64,000 nucleotides of DNA, from NCBI GenBank assembly GCA_023375675.1, contig JALQBC010000004.1:372001-436000 (forward strand), written 5' to 3'. Positions 48,001-59,839 of this stretch are shown here, in pieces. The DNA is from Cytospora piceicola (Eukaryota > Ascomycota > Sordariomycetes > Diaporthales > Cytosporaceae). Numbering within the stretch: position 1 is the first letter of the stretch; each line of letters starts with the position of its first letter. The translations under genes were made by a program, and so were the position numbers. A model generated the notes under the pieces. The model saw nothing but the letters and a program-made list of their open reading frames with translations. It made no database searches and had not been told where the DNA came from.

Positions 48001-51000
48001 AATATATATTTATATATAGTTTAGTAAGGTCTTTTTAACTACTATACCTACTACCTTTTCTTTTTATAACCGTATTTCTTTATAGCTTTAAAAATAGTTT
48101 CTCTTTATTTACTTAAATAAGTCTTTATAAATATATCTGTAACGTTTATAAAACGTTTTTAAAGTTAAAGGTAGCTTTTATTTATATATTTTCTGTTCTT
48201 TTTATAAATAGTATAATATCGTATCCGGATTTACGTTTTTTATCTTTTAGGATAACCTTTTTATTTTTTTTTATACTATACCTTTTATAATAGTTTTCTT
48301 ATTTTACTATCTTAGCTAGTTTTATAGTCTTTTTATATTAAACGTTAAGATCTATAAGTGTATTTTATTAGTTTAAGGTGTTATTTTATCTTTTAAATAC
48401 TTTTCGTCTATTTTTATTATAGAGGCTATAAAGATAAAGCTATATAGCGGAAAAAGAGATACTTTTAAGGTTAACGGGTATATATACGTTTTATTTAAAA
48501 AGTAATTAGTCTTTTTAACGTACTTTTTTACTATTTTATTCTCGTTTTTATATACTTTTACTTTTATATTAACTTTAGTATAAACAGTACTACTTTCGAA
48601 ATCTTTTACTTCTTTTTCTTTAAGTAAAATACTTATTAGGTTTTTTTATAAGATTATCTGTTAGTATAAGTATTCTTATAATATATCGGTATTTATCTTT
48701 TAGATATTATTTTATAAGTAGTTTATTTAGCTATTAAACGTTATTTTCTTATCGAAAATAATATTTTTTAAGATATATACCTTATTAGTTTAAAGGTTTT
48801 ATATCTTATAGATATTAGTCGATTTATATCTTATAAGGTAGTTTATTTAAACTTAAAGGTTTATTTTCTTTAATTACTTTATTTTATTTTATATTATAAG
48901 TATTATTATATATACTTTATAGCTAAATACCTATAGATAGTATACTTAAAGGCGGAAATTAGTAAAGAACTTAGCTATAAGTTTATTTTATTTTTCTAAT
49001 AAGGTTTTTTATTATTTTTAAATATACTTTAAAAGCCGGTTATATAGATATACGGCTACTTTAATTACTTTTCTTTAAAGGAAATTCGGAAGTTTCGTAT
49101 AAACTATTATATACTTCGTTTTTATAGTAACTATACTTTTCGAACGTTCGATAATATCGTTTTATACTTATATTTAAGGTATCGAAGGCTTAATTTTAAT
49201 ATTATTATCGTTCTTTAGCTAGTTTTTTAGTTATTATAGTTTAACGATTTCCTTATCGTACTCGAGGGTTTTAAATATTACTTTTTTATTCTTTATAGTT
49301 TTTATAAAAGATTTTAATAGGCGTTTTAACGTAGTTTAGTCTCGGTTTTAAAGGTAATAGTTATATATTACCTTTATTTTATAGTAGGTAAAGAAGGCTA
49401 CTGCTTTATATCTTTTAAGGTTTTTTATAATATCGGTAAAATTTAAGGCGAAGCGTTAGATTTCTTATAGTTCTTTTCGAAAGACTTAAAATACTTATTT
49501 TTTTATTTTCTTTATAGTATATCCGTTATATTTATATATATAAGGCTTTTACTTTATTTAAATACTTTAGTATAAGCTAGTAACTTTATTAAGTCTTTTT
49601 AGCCTCGTATATTTTAGCTATAAGTACTAGAATTTATCCGAAACCTACCGTTTTATTTTCTATAACGTTATATTAAATAAGGCTGCTCTTTTTCCGAACG
49701 TAACCTTAGTTATAGTATTTAAAAGCTTTTTTAGTATATTTTATTTATATTTTATAAAAAAAGTATATAAAAAAGAGTTATCGTAGTTTTATTTAATAGT
49801 ATTTTAGTCTTTTTTATTATTTTAATAGTATTCTTTCTTTTAAAACTAGTTAAGTAGTATTAAGTTATATATAAATCTTTTATAAAAGGTTACGTTTTTA
49901 ACTTTAAACACCTTTAAGCTATTATCCTTTTATACTTTAATATCGACGTCTTTTTATATAAAGATAAGTACTTTTCTATTTCTAGTAATTATATATTTAA
50001 AGGGGTTTACTACTTTAACGTTTATAAACTAATAAATATTATTAAAGATAAGTATAGTTATATTTAAGTTTAGTAAGGTTAACTATACGAGTAGGTAAAT
50101 AGATTCGATCTTTATATTTTAAAACGTTATTTATACTTTAACTAAAAAAGCGGCTAACGTATACTTTTATACTAGTTATTATTTACCTGCCTTTTAGATT
50201 TTAAGCCTTTCGATTCGATAAGCTAAGTTTTTATCCTGTTAGATCTTTTACTTTATTATTAAAACGTCGGGATAATATAGTTTAAACTATAAAACGGCTT
50301 TTTTAAGAAATACTACTTAATAGTTTTATAAGCGGTACGGTTTTTTATATACCTTATATAGCGCCTTACTATATTTAAGTAAAGATTCTTTTTTACTTTC
50401 TTTTTATTTTAAGTTGTTTTAAGCTTATTTTCTTTTTAGCTTACCTTTACTTTATTTCGCCGATCCTTTTATTAAAGTTTCTTTTTAACTATACTAAACA
50501 CTATATACTATATATACGTTATACCTTATCCGGTTATATAAAGCGACCGCTTTTATCGTTATATATAGTTTTTAATAAAGGTCTGCTATTATATAAATAT
50601 AACTAAGACTACTGTTATCTATTCTTAACTAATTAATAATTCTATAGTTAGTTACTTAACTTTTAAGATAATTTATATAACTAAGTGTTATAAACAGATA
50701 ATCTGTTTAGCTATAAGCTTTAAAGATTTAAGAGATTTAGTATTTATTACTTATAGCTATTACTTTTTTTTACTCTTTAATTTAAGTTATAAGTTATTTT
50801 TATATTATTCTATAGTTTAAAGCTGTTAGTATTATATTATAATTATTTAAGGTATCGGCTTTTCTGTTTTGTATCTTTAGCTATATTATTATTAATAGAT
50901 TAACGTACTAGTTATTTAAATCCCCGGTATAATAGTATATTAAAGTATAGGTTTTTATAACCGAATTTAATATTTAGCTTTATACCGCTGTTTTTTAAGT

Positions 51001-51394
51001 TTTATATATATTTTACCTTTTTATATTAAACTTATAGTCTTTTTATACTTATAAATAGTTTATACGGCTAGCTATAAACAGTTTTAAGACTTTAGTAGTT
51101 AAGCTTAAGGCTTTACGTTATACTGCCGTTTAATATATTAAGGTAGTTTATTCGAACTTTTTTAGTAGTAGTACTTATAAGGAAGATAGTTAAGCTTTCT
51201 CTTATATTATAGCTAGCTAAATATCTACCTGTTTTACCTTAATTTTAAGCTAATTTTCGAAGGTGTTTTAGTTTTTAAGGGTTTTATAGATAACTGTAAT
51301 ATTAGTTAAAGTATTATAAGCTATTATTTCTTTTTCGAGCAGGTATATATATAGTATAGCGCGATTAACTCTTATAGCGTATAAAACTCTTAAT

Positions 51395-51560
51395 TATTAT
51401 ATATAATATATACTTAATTAATCTGTTTATATATTATTTCATATCTCGTTTACTCGGGTACGTTAATTTCTATATTAAATATATCCCGAAGTTAATTATG
51501 TGACTTGCTTATTTATACGGACCGAGGTATTTCCGCAGGCACCCCTGCTGCCGTCTGACA
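51395..51560 (-). repeat. Copia LTR, right copy (5' LTR)
   Basis: 166 bp. The outer (right) edge keeps CpA and TpG (GCAGGCACCCCTGCTGCC) and ends TGACA. The inner edge is fully RIP-mutated. A tRNA-primed start just inside is hinted at by CTATAAGAGTTAATCGCG on the minus strand. Confidence 0.9.
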
Positions 51561-51565
51561 GGTAT
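51561..51565. repeat. Target-site duplication GGTAT, right copy (Copia)
   Basis: Matches 33813-33817. Confidence 0.85.
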
Positions 51566-51877
51566 AGTACAGTGAATACGTAGCAACCCCCGCGTCCAGG
51601 GGCCCCCCCTGTCAGCTGCGTGGTGGCCCCCCCACACCAGCGTTTGCCAGCTGCAAATCGCAAAATCTGGGGAAACCCGGGCGCTGGATTGACTCACGCA
51701 GCGTCATGCGATGAGTCCCTGGTTCCTGAATGACTCCCTTGCCCCAAATTTGGGCATCCCTCTTGTCAAGAACAAACCGCAAGACAGAGCAAACAAGAAA
51801 AGAACACACACCATCCACCAACCACCAAACCCACAACCCTCCCTCCCCCTTCCAGCACAGCATAACCTTCTTCCACG
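51566..51877 (+). promoter_or_regulatory. serC promoter region squeezed against the transposon
   Basis: Only 312 bp separate the transposon target duplication from the serC ATG. The segment is GC-rich with C-runs near 51590-51630 and a pyrimidine/CA-rich leader before the ATG. RIP changes are not apparent here. Confidence 0.5.
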
Positions 51878-53288
51878 ATGCCTTCTCGAGACGAGATCAC
51901 CTACTTCGGCGCCGGCCCGGCCCTGCTGCCCACCGACGTCCTCCAGCAGGCGTCGCAGGCCCTTCTCGACTACAACGGCACCGGCCTCGGCATCGCGGAG
52001 CACTCGCACCGCTCCCAGCTGGCCACCGACATCATCGACAACGCCAAGGCCGACCTGGCCACCTACCTCGACATCCCCGCCGACGAGTATGAGGTCCTGT
52101 TCATGCAGGGCGGCGGCAGCGGCGAGTTCTCCGCCACCGTCTATAACATGGTCGGCGCCTGGCTGAGCCGCAAGAAGGCCGAGATCCTCAAGTCCAACGG
52201 CGTCCTGGAGAAGGACTCCGAGTCCTCCTTGCTGGAACACGAGCTCGCCAAGGCCGTCGAGGGGCTGAAGCTCGACTACATCGTCACCGGCAGCTGGTCC
52301 CTGAAGGCGTACCAGGAGGCCCAGAGGCTGTTGGGCCCGGAGCACGTGAACCTGGTTTGCGACTCGAGGACCGTCAACGACGGCAAGTTCGGCAAGATCC
52401 CGGACCAGAGCACCTGGAAGCTCTCCCCGGATGCCGCCATGGTGTACTACTGCGACAACGAGACGGTCGATGGCGTCGAGATGCCCAACTTCCCCGAGAT
52501 CCTGGCACCAAAGGCTGATGGGACCGGACCGATTGTCGTCGCGGACATGTCTTCCAACATCCTGTCCCGGAGGTTCCCCGTCAAGAACTTCTCCCTGTTC
52601 TTCTTCGGCGCACAAAAGAACCTCGGATCCACCGGCATCACTGTTGCGGTCATCAAGAAGTCTTTCCTGCCTCCAACGACCCCTCAACCATCCCCCGCCT
52701 TGTTGCGGAAGCTGGGTCTCCCAATCGGACCCATTGTGCTCTCATACGAGACTATTGCCAAGAACAACAGCTTGTACAACACATTGAGCATCTTCGAGTA
52801 TGACATGTCCCAGGTCTGTAGTCCAAAGGGCGGGAATAAAGCGCTGACAATTCTGTAGTGTGTATATTTGCGGTGCTGTGCTCAAGAAGCTCCTTGCCAC
52901 CTTCCCCGACAAGGTCGATGGGCAAGAGGCCATTGCTAAGAAGAAGGCTGAGCTGCTCTACTCCGCACTCGAGGCTCATCCTGACGTGTACAAGATTGTG
53001 CCCGACAAGTCCGTCCGCTCAAACATGAACATCTGCTTCCGTGTTGTCAAGGTAAGTTAAACCTCCAGTGACAAAGACCATTGAGGACATTCATTAACCT
53101 GAACTCATTAGGGAGGCAATGTTGATGAGTCCGAAAAGGCTTTCCTGAAGCAGACCACCGAGATCGGCCTCACTGGTCTCAAGGGTCACAGGAGCGTTGG
53201 TGGCATCCGTGCCAGCAACTACAACTCCGTCCCTCTGGAGGGAGTAGAGAAGCTTGCTTCTTTCGTCGAGAAGTTTGCCAAGGCTTAA
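51878..53288 (+). CDS. serC: Phosphoserine aminotransferase
   Basis: Exons are 51878-52797, 52859-53051 and 53112-53288, giving 429 residues. The first donor is GTATGA at 52798; a CAGGTC donor 16 bp later would break the frame and the SIFDVYICG junction. Class V aminotransferase features are present: the N-terminal [12 protein letters not shown], the [11 protein letters not shown] loop, [11 protein letters not shown], and the PLP-binding Lys247 in [13 protein letters not shown]. The C-terminus has [20 protein letters not shown], which binds substrate phosphate. The enzyme transfers the amino group from glutamate to 3-phosphohydroxypyruvate in serine synthesis, in the cytosol. Fungal members run about 420-430 residues, so the gene is complete. 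Confidence 0.95.
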
Positions 53289-53714
53289 GGCTTGGAAGAG
53301 AGCTTCAAGGTCTTGTATTGACCAGGTATGCATCAGTATGGCGTTTGGATATGGGAAAATAGTTGTGCATACATAGAGTGACGGGGTACGGAAACATCGG
53401 CAAAAGCAAACATGATCAATGCGTTTCAACATCTGCATGAGGACAGTGCAAAAGACTTCTGAGGTTCATCCATCAATGTTGTCAATTGGTAGGCGGCCAG
53501 GCATTGAGTGGCCTACGGAAAGAACATTGAAGGGGCCAAGAAATGTCTACAAATGAATTATAATTCCAGTATTAGGCCCGGTCTGAGCTACTTTTCCCAA
53601 CTTCACTAAATCTATTGAATGTCTGAACCCCTTCCCAGCACATCAGCTAGAGCTGATCTCACCCAGCACTCACCACAGTTCCAACTCTGCCGAGAGATAA
53701 CCGCGTAAGACCAC
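53289..53714. other. Intergenic region, serC and transporter 3' ends
   Basis: About 430 bp between convergent genes; no gene seen. Confidence 0.6.
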
Positions 53715-56482
53715 CTACACCCTGTAGACTGGCACATCATTCGAGGAGTCCGTATTCCTCTTCTCTGAAGTAGTAGCCGACGTGATCAAGCTGCTCAGGC
53801 CGACGACCTGGTTCTGACCAGCACCCGTCCTACTCGCCGCCCTCTCCTGCTGGCTCTCGTCCATCATACGCAAGAAGTCGTCCGTGATGCCGAACAGCTC
53901 GTCCATCTTCTCGAGGCTCATTCCCTTTGTCTCGGGGATGAGGAACCAGGCGAAGAAAAAGGTAAGCGTGCAGAAGGTGCCGAAGAGGATCCATGTTCCC
54001 TGTCGTTATGTGCCGGTATGCGTCAGTCATCTGGGTCTTGTGGAGGAGCATGGTCTGTGTATGTGTTTGCGCGTGTCATAAAGGAGCTCACCCATCCCAA
54101 GCTATCCAGCATCGTCAATGTGCACCGGGCGATGACAAAGTTGATCAGCCACTGGGTCGCAGCAGCGATGGCCACATTCAACGTGCGTAGACGGGCTGTC
54201 GGTATCTCGGAGACGTATATCCAGCAACAAGGGCCCCAGCCGAACTGAAAGAATCTGTACCCACACCAGGTCAGATGCGAAAGTAACCGAGCGGGAACAA
54301 GAGCCTAAAGGGATGGGTCACTACTTACAAGACATAGAGGTATATACAGACTATGGCGACGTATCCCAGGGGCGGGATTTCGTGAGGAGCCACGGCGGTC
54401 GACGTCGTGTCACGAATCACCAGCGACTGCGCGCTCATGAGAGTGCCTTGGGCTGGGTATAGCTTGTTGTATATCCCCATTACAAACAGTGTCGCGGCTT
54501 GCCCGATACTGGACATGAGCAAGCTCTTCCGCCGCCCTAGACTGTCGGCGGCAAAAAGTAGGAAAGCGAGTGAAGACGCCATTTTTACCTTGGTAGGAGG
54601 GTCCTGTTGTGAGACAGAGGAACTCTTTGAAAAGGGGCCGGTTTGTGTGCATGACTTACAACGCCGTAAACCCCAGTTGCGAAGAGCGAAGCCTTCGCAT
54701 TCTGAAGCCCCAAGTTCGCGAATATCTGCGGTGCGTAGTAATTCTGTCTTGGGATTAGAGGAGAAACAGAAGCCGATGAACAACGAGTGAGAGAAACGTA
54801 TTTGGTTTCGACCTTACAAGAGTATTTGTGCCCGTCAGCTGTTGACAGACCATCAGTCCGATAGATATGAGTGCTCGCTTCCGATTACCTGGGATCGTCC
54901 ACATCTCCTTCATCAGCATCCAGGATGTGGCCTCCCCGATCAGCCGCCTCTCCATATCAAGCTGCTCTGCCATATCTTGAAGCTCGCCCTTGACATAATC
55001 GTGATCAATTGGTAGGCTGTATCTCTTAGTTTCCTTGTCCGTCTCGCCTCGGATAGAAGATCTTGACTGACTTGGAAAGCTTCGACAGGATCTGCGATGC
55101 TCGGTCCCATTCATCCTTTCTTGCGCACCATCGTGGGCTAGTGTTCGAAGTCGCTGGTCAGAATTATTGTATAGTGGATGTATGGTTGGGTATGCATACC
55201 TTTCTGGGCATAATAGCATGGAAAGTGCGAGGATACTGTCTTGTGTCAGCTCCCTTGGTCAACAAGCCTGCTTCGAGGCGGGTTCTTTTACACAGCTGGC
55301 ACAGCTTGCAAGGACAGCGGAAGGATGTAGACAGCTGTACCATGAACTTGCCCGAGAACACCGTAGTTGATCCTAGGTAATATTGTCAGCTCTCGAAAAG
55401 GAGTAACGTGCCGAGTGTTCCTGTGCCAATACAGACCAGAACGAGATCATAGTCCCAGTTACAATAAATAGCTGGTAGAACCCTAGGCAATACATACTTG
55501 TCAGTTCTGCAGGAATTCCAGCAGAGTCCCACGGTCACTTACCAGTGAGTCCGCCACGTATAGCCCGAGGCGCGCATTCCGATACATATAGAGGCGTCAG
55601 CATGGACGCGGCTCCCACGCCAAAGCCACCAACCAGCCGCCCGGCGTACATACACCCGAGAGACCCTCTCGATCCAGCCTGTAGGGCCACTCCAACACAG
55701 GTGACTGTGCCTGCCCAGACAAGAGGCCATTTTCTTCCGAGTCGGTCGGCGATAAGGGATGCCTGGGTGGTTAGAGTGTTGAGTGAGCCGTTCTGCTTTG
55801 CGCCTGAGTTCAGGGGGTGCAGGACGAGGGAATAACGCACGATTAAGGTGGCGATGAAGCAACCTGCTTGTAAAGTCGAGACAACTAAAGGGATCAGAGG
55901 TTATTCTTTCTTTCAACGAATTGTGCTTGTTACTGTAAATTTTCAACTTACTGTTCTCATTAAGCAGTGCCTCGACGCCGTCATTGTAGTGGTAATCGCT
56001 AGACGAACAGTTCAGCGGCAGTCTGCAGTGCCGCAAAGGATAATCGGACTCACCTCTCGAACTGCCTGTAAGTCAGGATGCCACTTATCGCTCCGATGCT
56101 GGAGATGGCTCGGTCAGAATAGCACGTTCACGGTCGAGAACATCCTTGAGCGTTGCGGAACTCACTCCCAGCCGAACAGCATCCCACCGAAGCTGTAAAG
56201 TTCCCAGTAAGCTTTACATTATGTCCTCGAGGCATAGGACGGCCGCATACCAAGCTGAGAACGTATGATGGTTAGCGACATGGTATCAAAGGATACTAGG
56301 CATAATACATCGACTTGCCTGAGCATGACAGTGCAATCACTCTCCATCCGTAGATTTCGTGTGGGCTGTCAGAGTATCATCAGCTCGTAACGTTAACACT
56401 TCGCAAGGTCAATGGCATACTCTTTGTTCATAGCATCGTTGTGAACGACGCGTGAAAGGAACTTCGCCAATAGCTTTCCCAT
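53715..56482 (-). CDS. MFS sugar/quinate-type transporter with 17 exons
   Basis: Exons run 56482-56421, 56365-56319, 56254-56251, 56192-56166, 56098-56054, 55998-55952, 55884-55841, 55762-55543, 55482-55437, 55372-55292, 55235-55200, 55137-55072, 55016-54818, 54743-54660, 54588-54329, 54254-54092 and 53999-53715. They total 571 residues with every phase consistent. Sugar-porter motifs appear in order: [89 protein letters not shown] and [15 protein letters not shown]. The protein should have 12 membrane segments in the plasma membrane. Intron 2 starts with GC (GCAAGT) and exon 3 is only 4 nt; both are needed to give SCSACFGG. The substrate cannot be told from sequence. Confidence 0.9.
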
Positions 56483-57570
56483 GGTGACGAACTCCTGCCG
56501 CCGTCGGCGAGGTCAACAAAATAATCCTGTGAAACGGTACCTATCGAGGAGATCGCTCCACCGGTCAGATTGGAAGATTACAGTGCTTCAGACATCGATC
56601 GAGTATGCAGCAATAGAGGCAAGACCGATTACAGGTATGGAAGTAGGGATCTTATGTTTATGTGACGCATAACAACACTGCATCCATCACGATCCCTCTA
56701 TGCACTGTCATGCAGAGTACATCATCCCATGATACTACCCGGGCGACGTCGACGGACTGGTGTTCAAGACCGGCTAGCCCATGCGAAGAAGCACAAACGG
56801 CCTGCAAGATTCTTCCGAAGAATGCCGTTGTCCGGGGAGTTTGGGTAGTACAATACGTCCCTCGCCAGTCAACGGTCACCAGAGCTCAGGGGATGGCCTA
56901 TCATCTCGCCAAAGACTCTCCGGCCTTATGGATAGTGTTGACAGGGTCGTTGTCCATGTGTCATTGCTGACCAGACGGGAGATTATGCAAGCCACTCATG
57001 TTGCCATGTCCGATGCTCAGATGGATGGCGTTGGAAACAAACCAATAGGCCATGCTCATGTTGCTACCCGAGATATGAGCAAGCCTGGCTTTTGAAGCGC
57101 AAGGCCGCGAGACTCTAAGGGGGGTCAGTCAGTGGGTGGAACCTCGTATCTAGCCATTCCTCGGCTCAAATCACCAGTTCACATTTGTCAAAATGGCCTC
57201 AATCCCCAATCGCCTGGTGGTTCGAGGCTTCGATATCCCGTCTGTTTGGCATCTCATTTTGAGCTTCTATTTCCGGATGCTGCAGGGGCGTAAAGTCGCC
57301 TCTAGTCTGGCACTGGAGTGTTTGTGAAGCGTTCCATTGTCTCGAGATGTCTTCGGGTCTCCAGATGACAAGCATAAGACCTGTTACTCATGCGAATACC
57401 TGCTCGTAAGACGCTCGTGGGAGGCTAGAAGATCATCTCTCGTTGGGGTGTTACCTCACTGGCGGCTGTGTGCATTGTGACGGCAAATATGCTTACAACA
57501 AACACTTCTCGATATCATTGGGTCACGGGGAATCAAAGAAGACTGAACCCTGAGGGATAAAAAGTGTAAG
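56483..57570. other. Intergenic region between DUF2264 gene and transporter
   Basis: About 1.1 kb, the transporter promoter plus the DUF2264 3' side. No gene is supported. Confidence 0.6.
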
Positions 57571-59839
57571 TTAGCTGCCAATCTCAGTATCCAACCAACC
57601 CGGTATAGCAGGTGGCTGCTCCCATCCGTCCAAGTACGTCTCCTTCGGCACGCCCTCGCCAGAAGGTTTGGCATAAATAGCCGACACGTACCACACCGAG
57701 CTCCCTGCCCGGACTGTGTGCTGCAGCGTCGGGATCGTCGTGCGACTCTCCAACAGGTTCGAGTTCGGGTCGGCATTCACCAGCATCGCCTGCCTCCCCA
57801 CCCCCACCCTCTCCAGCGCTTTGATCCCTACAGCGCCCTTGGACACTGCGAAGGCGCCTTCGGCACCATTCACCCAAGCCTCGGGTGTTTTGAGGTCATA
57901 GTTACCAATGAGTTTGGGGTGCGTCCCTTGGAATTTGACCGCGTCGTACAGGTCCAGGAAGCGACCATCGGGCGTGCGTTCGTTGGAGATCGCGAACGAC
58001 CCATCCGCTGTCATGACCTCGCGTCCTGCCTCGATGAGATGAGCGCGCAGGTGCCAATTCGGCGTGGATCTCTCCGAAGGAATAAGGTAAGTTTTGATCT
58101 TGACGTCTGGAAAGGGTCGCCACACAGAGACAAGCACCGGCTTCCCGTTTCTGTCCTCGATGCCGGCATACTCCGAGATTCTTCGCGTCTTCCAGTACTC
58201 GCCTCCGTCGTCGGAGAGACCTAATTGTGATGCCAATGCGTACTGTTCTAGGGTGAAGAGACCCGGAGGTGCCGAGTATCCGTACGCACTGCTGTAGGCA
58301 AAACAACCGTATTTGGCGTGAGTCCCTTTCATGGGATAACCACAAGCTTGTCCCGAAGACAGAAGCATGCAGTGCCCACCCAGATTTCTACGTCAATCAG
58401 CACGAATCCCGATCGCCATGGTTCTCCCTCAACTTACGTCACGATATGACCAGGCTTCTTCAGGGGTTTCGGTATCCTCGGAATAACATCCCACTGCGAT
58501 TCCTCCTCAGAGGTCCAGAACGGGTGAGTGTCCGGAACAGCAAGACATATGAAAGCAAGACAGGCCCAGTACTGCCAGATCTGTGTCAGTAACAACACAT
58601 TGAGATGAAGCCATGTTCAACTCACCGGACTTCCCGGACTGTTATAGTTCTCAGCCATGTACATGTTTGGATACGAATACCCAATAGTCAGTGTGCCGGA
58701 TGAGCTCCAAATATTGGGTTGTGACTGCCACCACCGCAAGTGACGCAGCACGATACCTTTTACCATGCCCCACGTCAGGGGCTTCGGTAGTTCAACATCT
58801 GCGTATGCGAGAGCACCCCAGAAAGAGCACATGGCGAAACGATATCCGACACTGCGGCCAAACGGGATGGCTCGACCCTCCTCGTCGAAATAGTGGGCGA
58901 GATCGAGAGCCACAACCTGGGCACGCCTCTTGAACTCGGCCGCTCTCGCGGGTTCGTCTTTTCCGGCAAGCTTCGCATACAGCAGCTGCAAGAAATGGAT
59001 GGCAAAACTAGAAGAGTAATAATCCATCTCTGTGTATCCTGTAAGTCAAGGCTGCATAAGAGGTCCGAAAGGAATGGTAACGCACGGTGAATATGCTCCG
59101 GCCCGTCATTCGACCAGCCATCACCACGGTAAAAAGTATCCAGGTGCTCGATGTCACTGTCAAGACGTTCCTGGGAGAACTTCCCTTTATTCTGTTTTAG
59201 ACCAAGATTGGCGAATACCCGAAACCAGAGCCAATTGGTGTTTGGCATGCTGGAGCCATATGGTCAGCCATAACGCATCACATAAACAGGATAGTTCCAC
59301 AGTACTTTTTCTTGTTGACTGAATTACCCAGCCAAGTCTCAAGATTTCCTCTTTCCTTCGCCGACATAGAACCCCATATTTCGGGGGCAACAGCTAGAGC
59401 AAAGCCTGTGAGTATCAGGAGTCAGTACAACCACGCCAACGAGGGTACACGGGGCATGCTCACCCAGAGGGCACATCTCAACCATTCTCTGGTCGTTGTC
59501 ACGGGGGTGGCCCCAGTACTCCGGACTCTCAGGGTCTGTCCCCGACTTGATGCCCTCGATCCACCAGGTCTTCCGATGATAGTCCCCACCACCAGCTAAA
59601 AGGCATGCCAGACCCCATAGTGGACGGCAGATGCCTTCCACTTCGGAGGCCGTCTGGTCAAAGCGGACGCCCGTAGCACCGGGGACCCGCACCCGCGCCT
59701 TGCTAGGAGAGAAGAAGGGCTCAAGAGGGTCCAAGACGGTTCGCAGGAGTTCTTGGACCGACGAACGATCGACGATGTTGACCTGGGAGAAGGGGTGGAC
59801 ACCATCATAACCGAGCACCAGACCGGTCTTGGGTGCCAT
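57571..59839 (-). CDS. DUF2264 family protein
   Basis: Six exons (59839-59464, 59405-59306, 59249-59086, 59038-58626, 58580-58438, 58387-57571) give exactly 670 codons plus stop. The family pattern is clear: [20 protein letters not shown], then [52 protein letters not shown], and [18 protein letters not shown]2264 proteins are predicted to have an alpha-barrel like some glycosidases. Their function is unknown, though bacterial members sit in carbohydrate loci. There is no signal peptide, so it is probably cytosolic. It lies on the same strand as the sugar transporter, 1.1 kb away, which suggests but does not prove a joint role in using a sugar or its degradation product. Confidence 0.88.

Larger units (their letters stand above)
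33818..51560 (-). mobile_element. RIP-degraded Ty1/Copia LTR retrotransposon, interrupted by a nested Gypsy element
   Basis: Both ends carry 166-bp LTRs flanked by GGTAT duplications. The minus-strand coding relics give the orientation. Reverse transcriptase fragments TKYKA and YNIVNTFVN (47,775-47,980) and YIDN (47581-47592, from YVDD) are followed by RNase H pieces. Stops fall at positions expected for Gln and Trp codons, as RIP produces. Without the 11.4-kb Gypsy insert the element is about 6.4 kb, a normal Copia size. Across the block CpA and TpG are nearly absent while CpG remains, and no open frame exceeds about 60 codons. Roughly 1.3 kb lies between the RNase H end and the left LTR. 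The element cannot encode working proteins. Confidence 0.93.

Noticed and set aside
33818..51560. AT-rich block as a centromere
   Set aside because: Two complete LTR elements with target duplications explain its ends and content, and its length is small for a centromere.
52811..52858. serC donor at CAGGTC (52814)
   Set aside because: It puts exon 2 out of frame; GTATGA at 52798 restores the conserved junction.
55050..55400. Apparent stops suggesting the transporter is a pseudogene
   Set aside because: All stops fall in introns once the short exons are placed; the total is an exact multiple of three and all motifs are kept.
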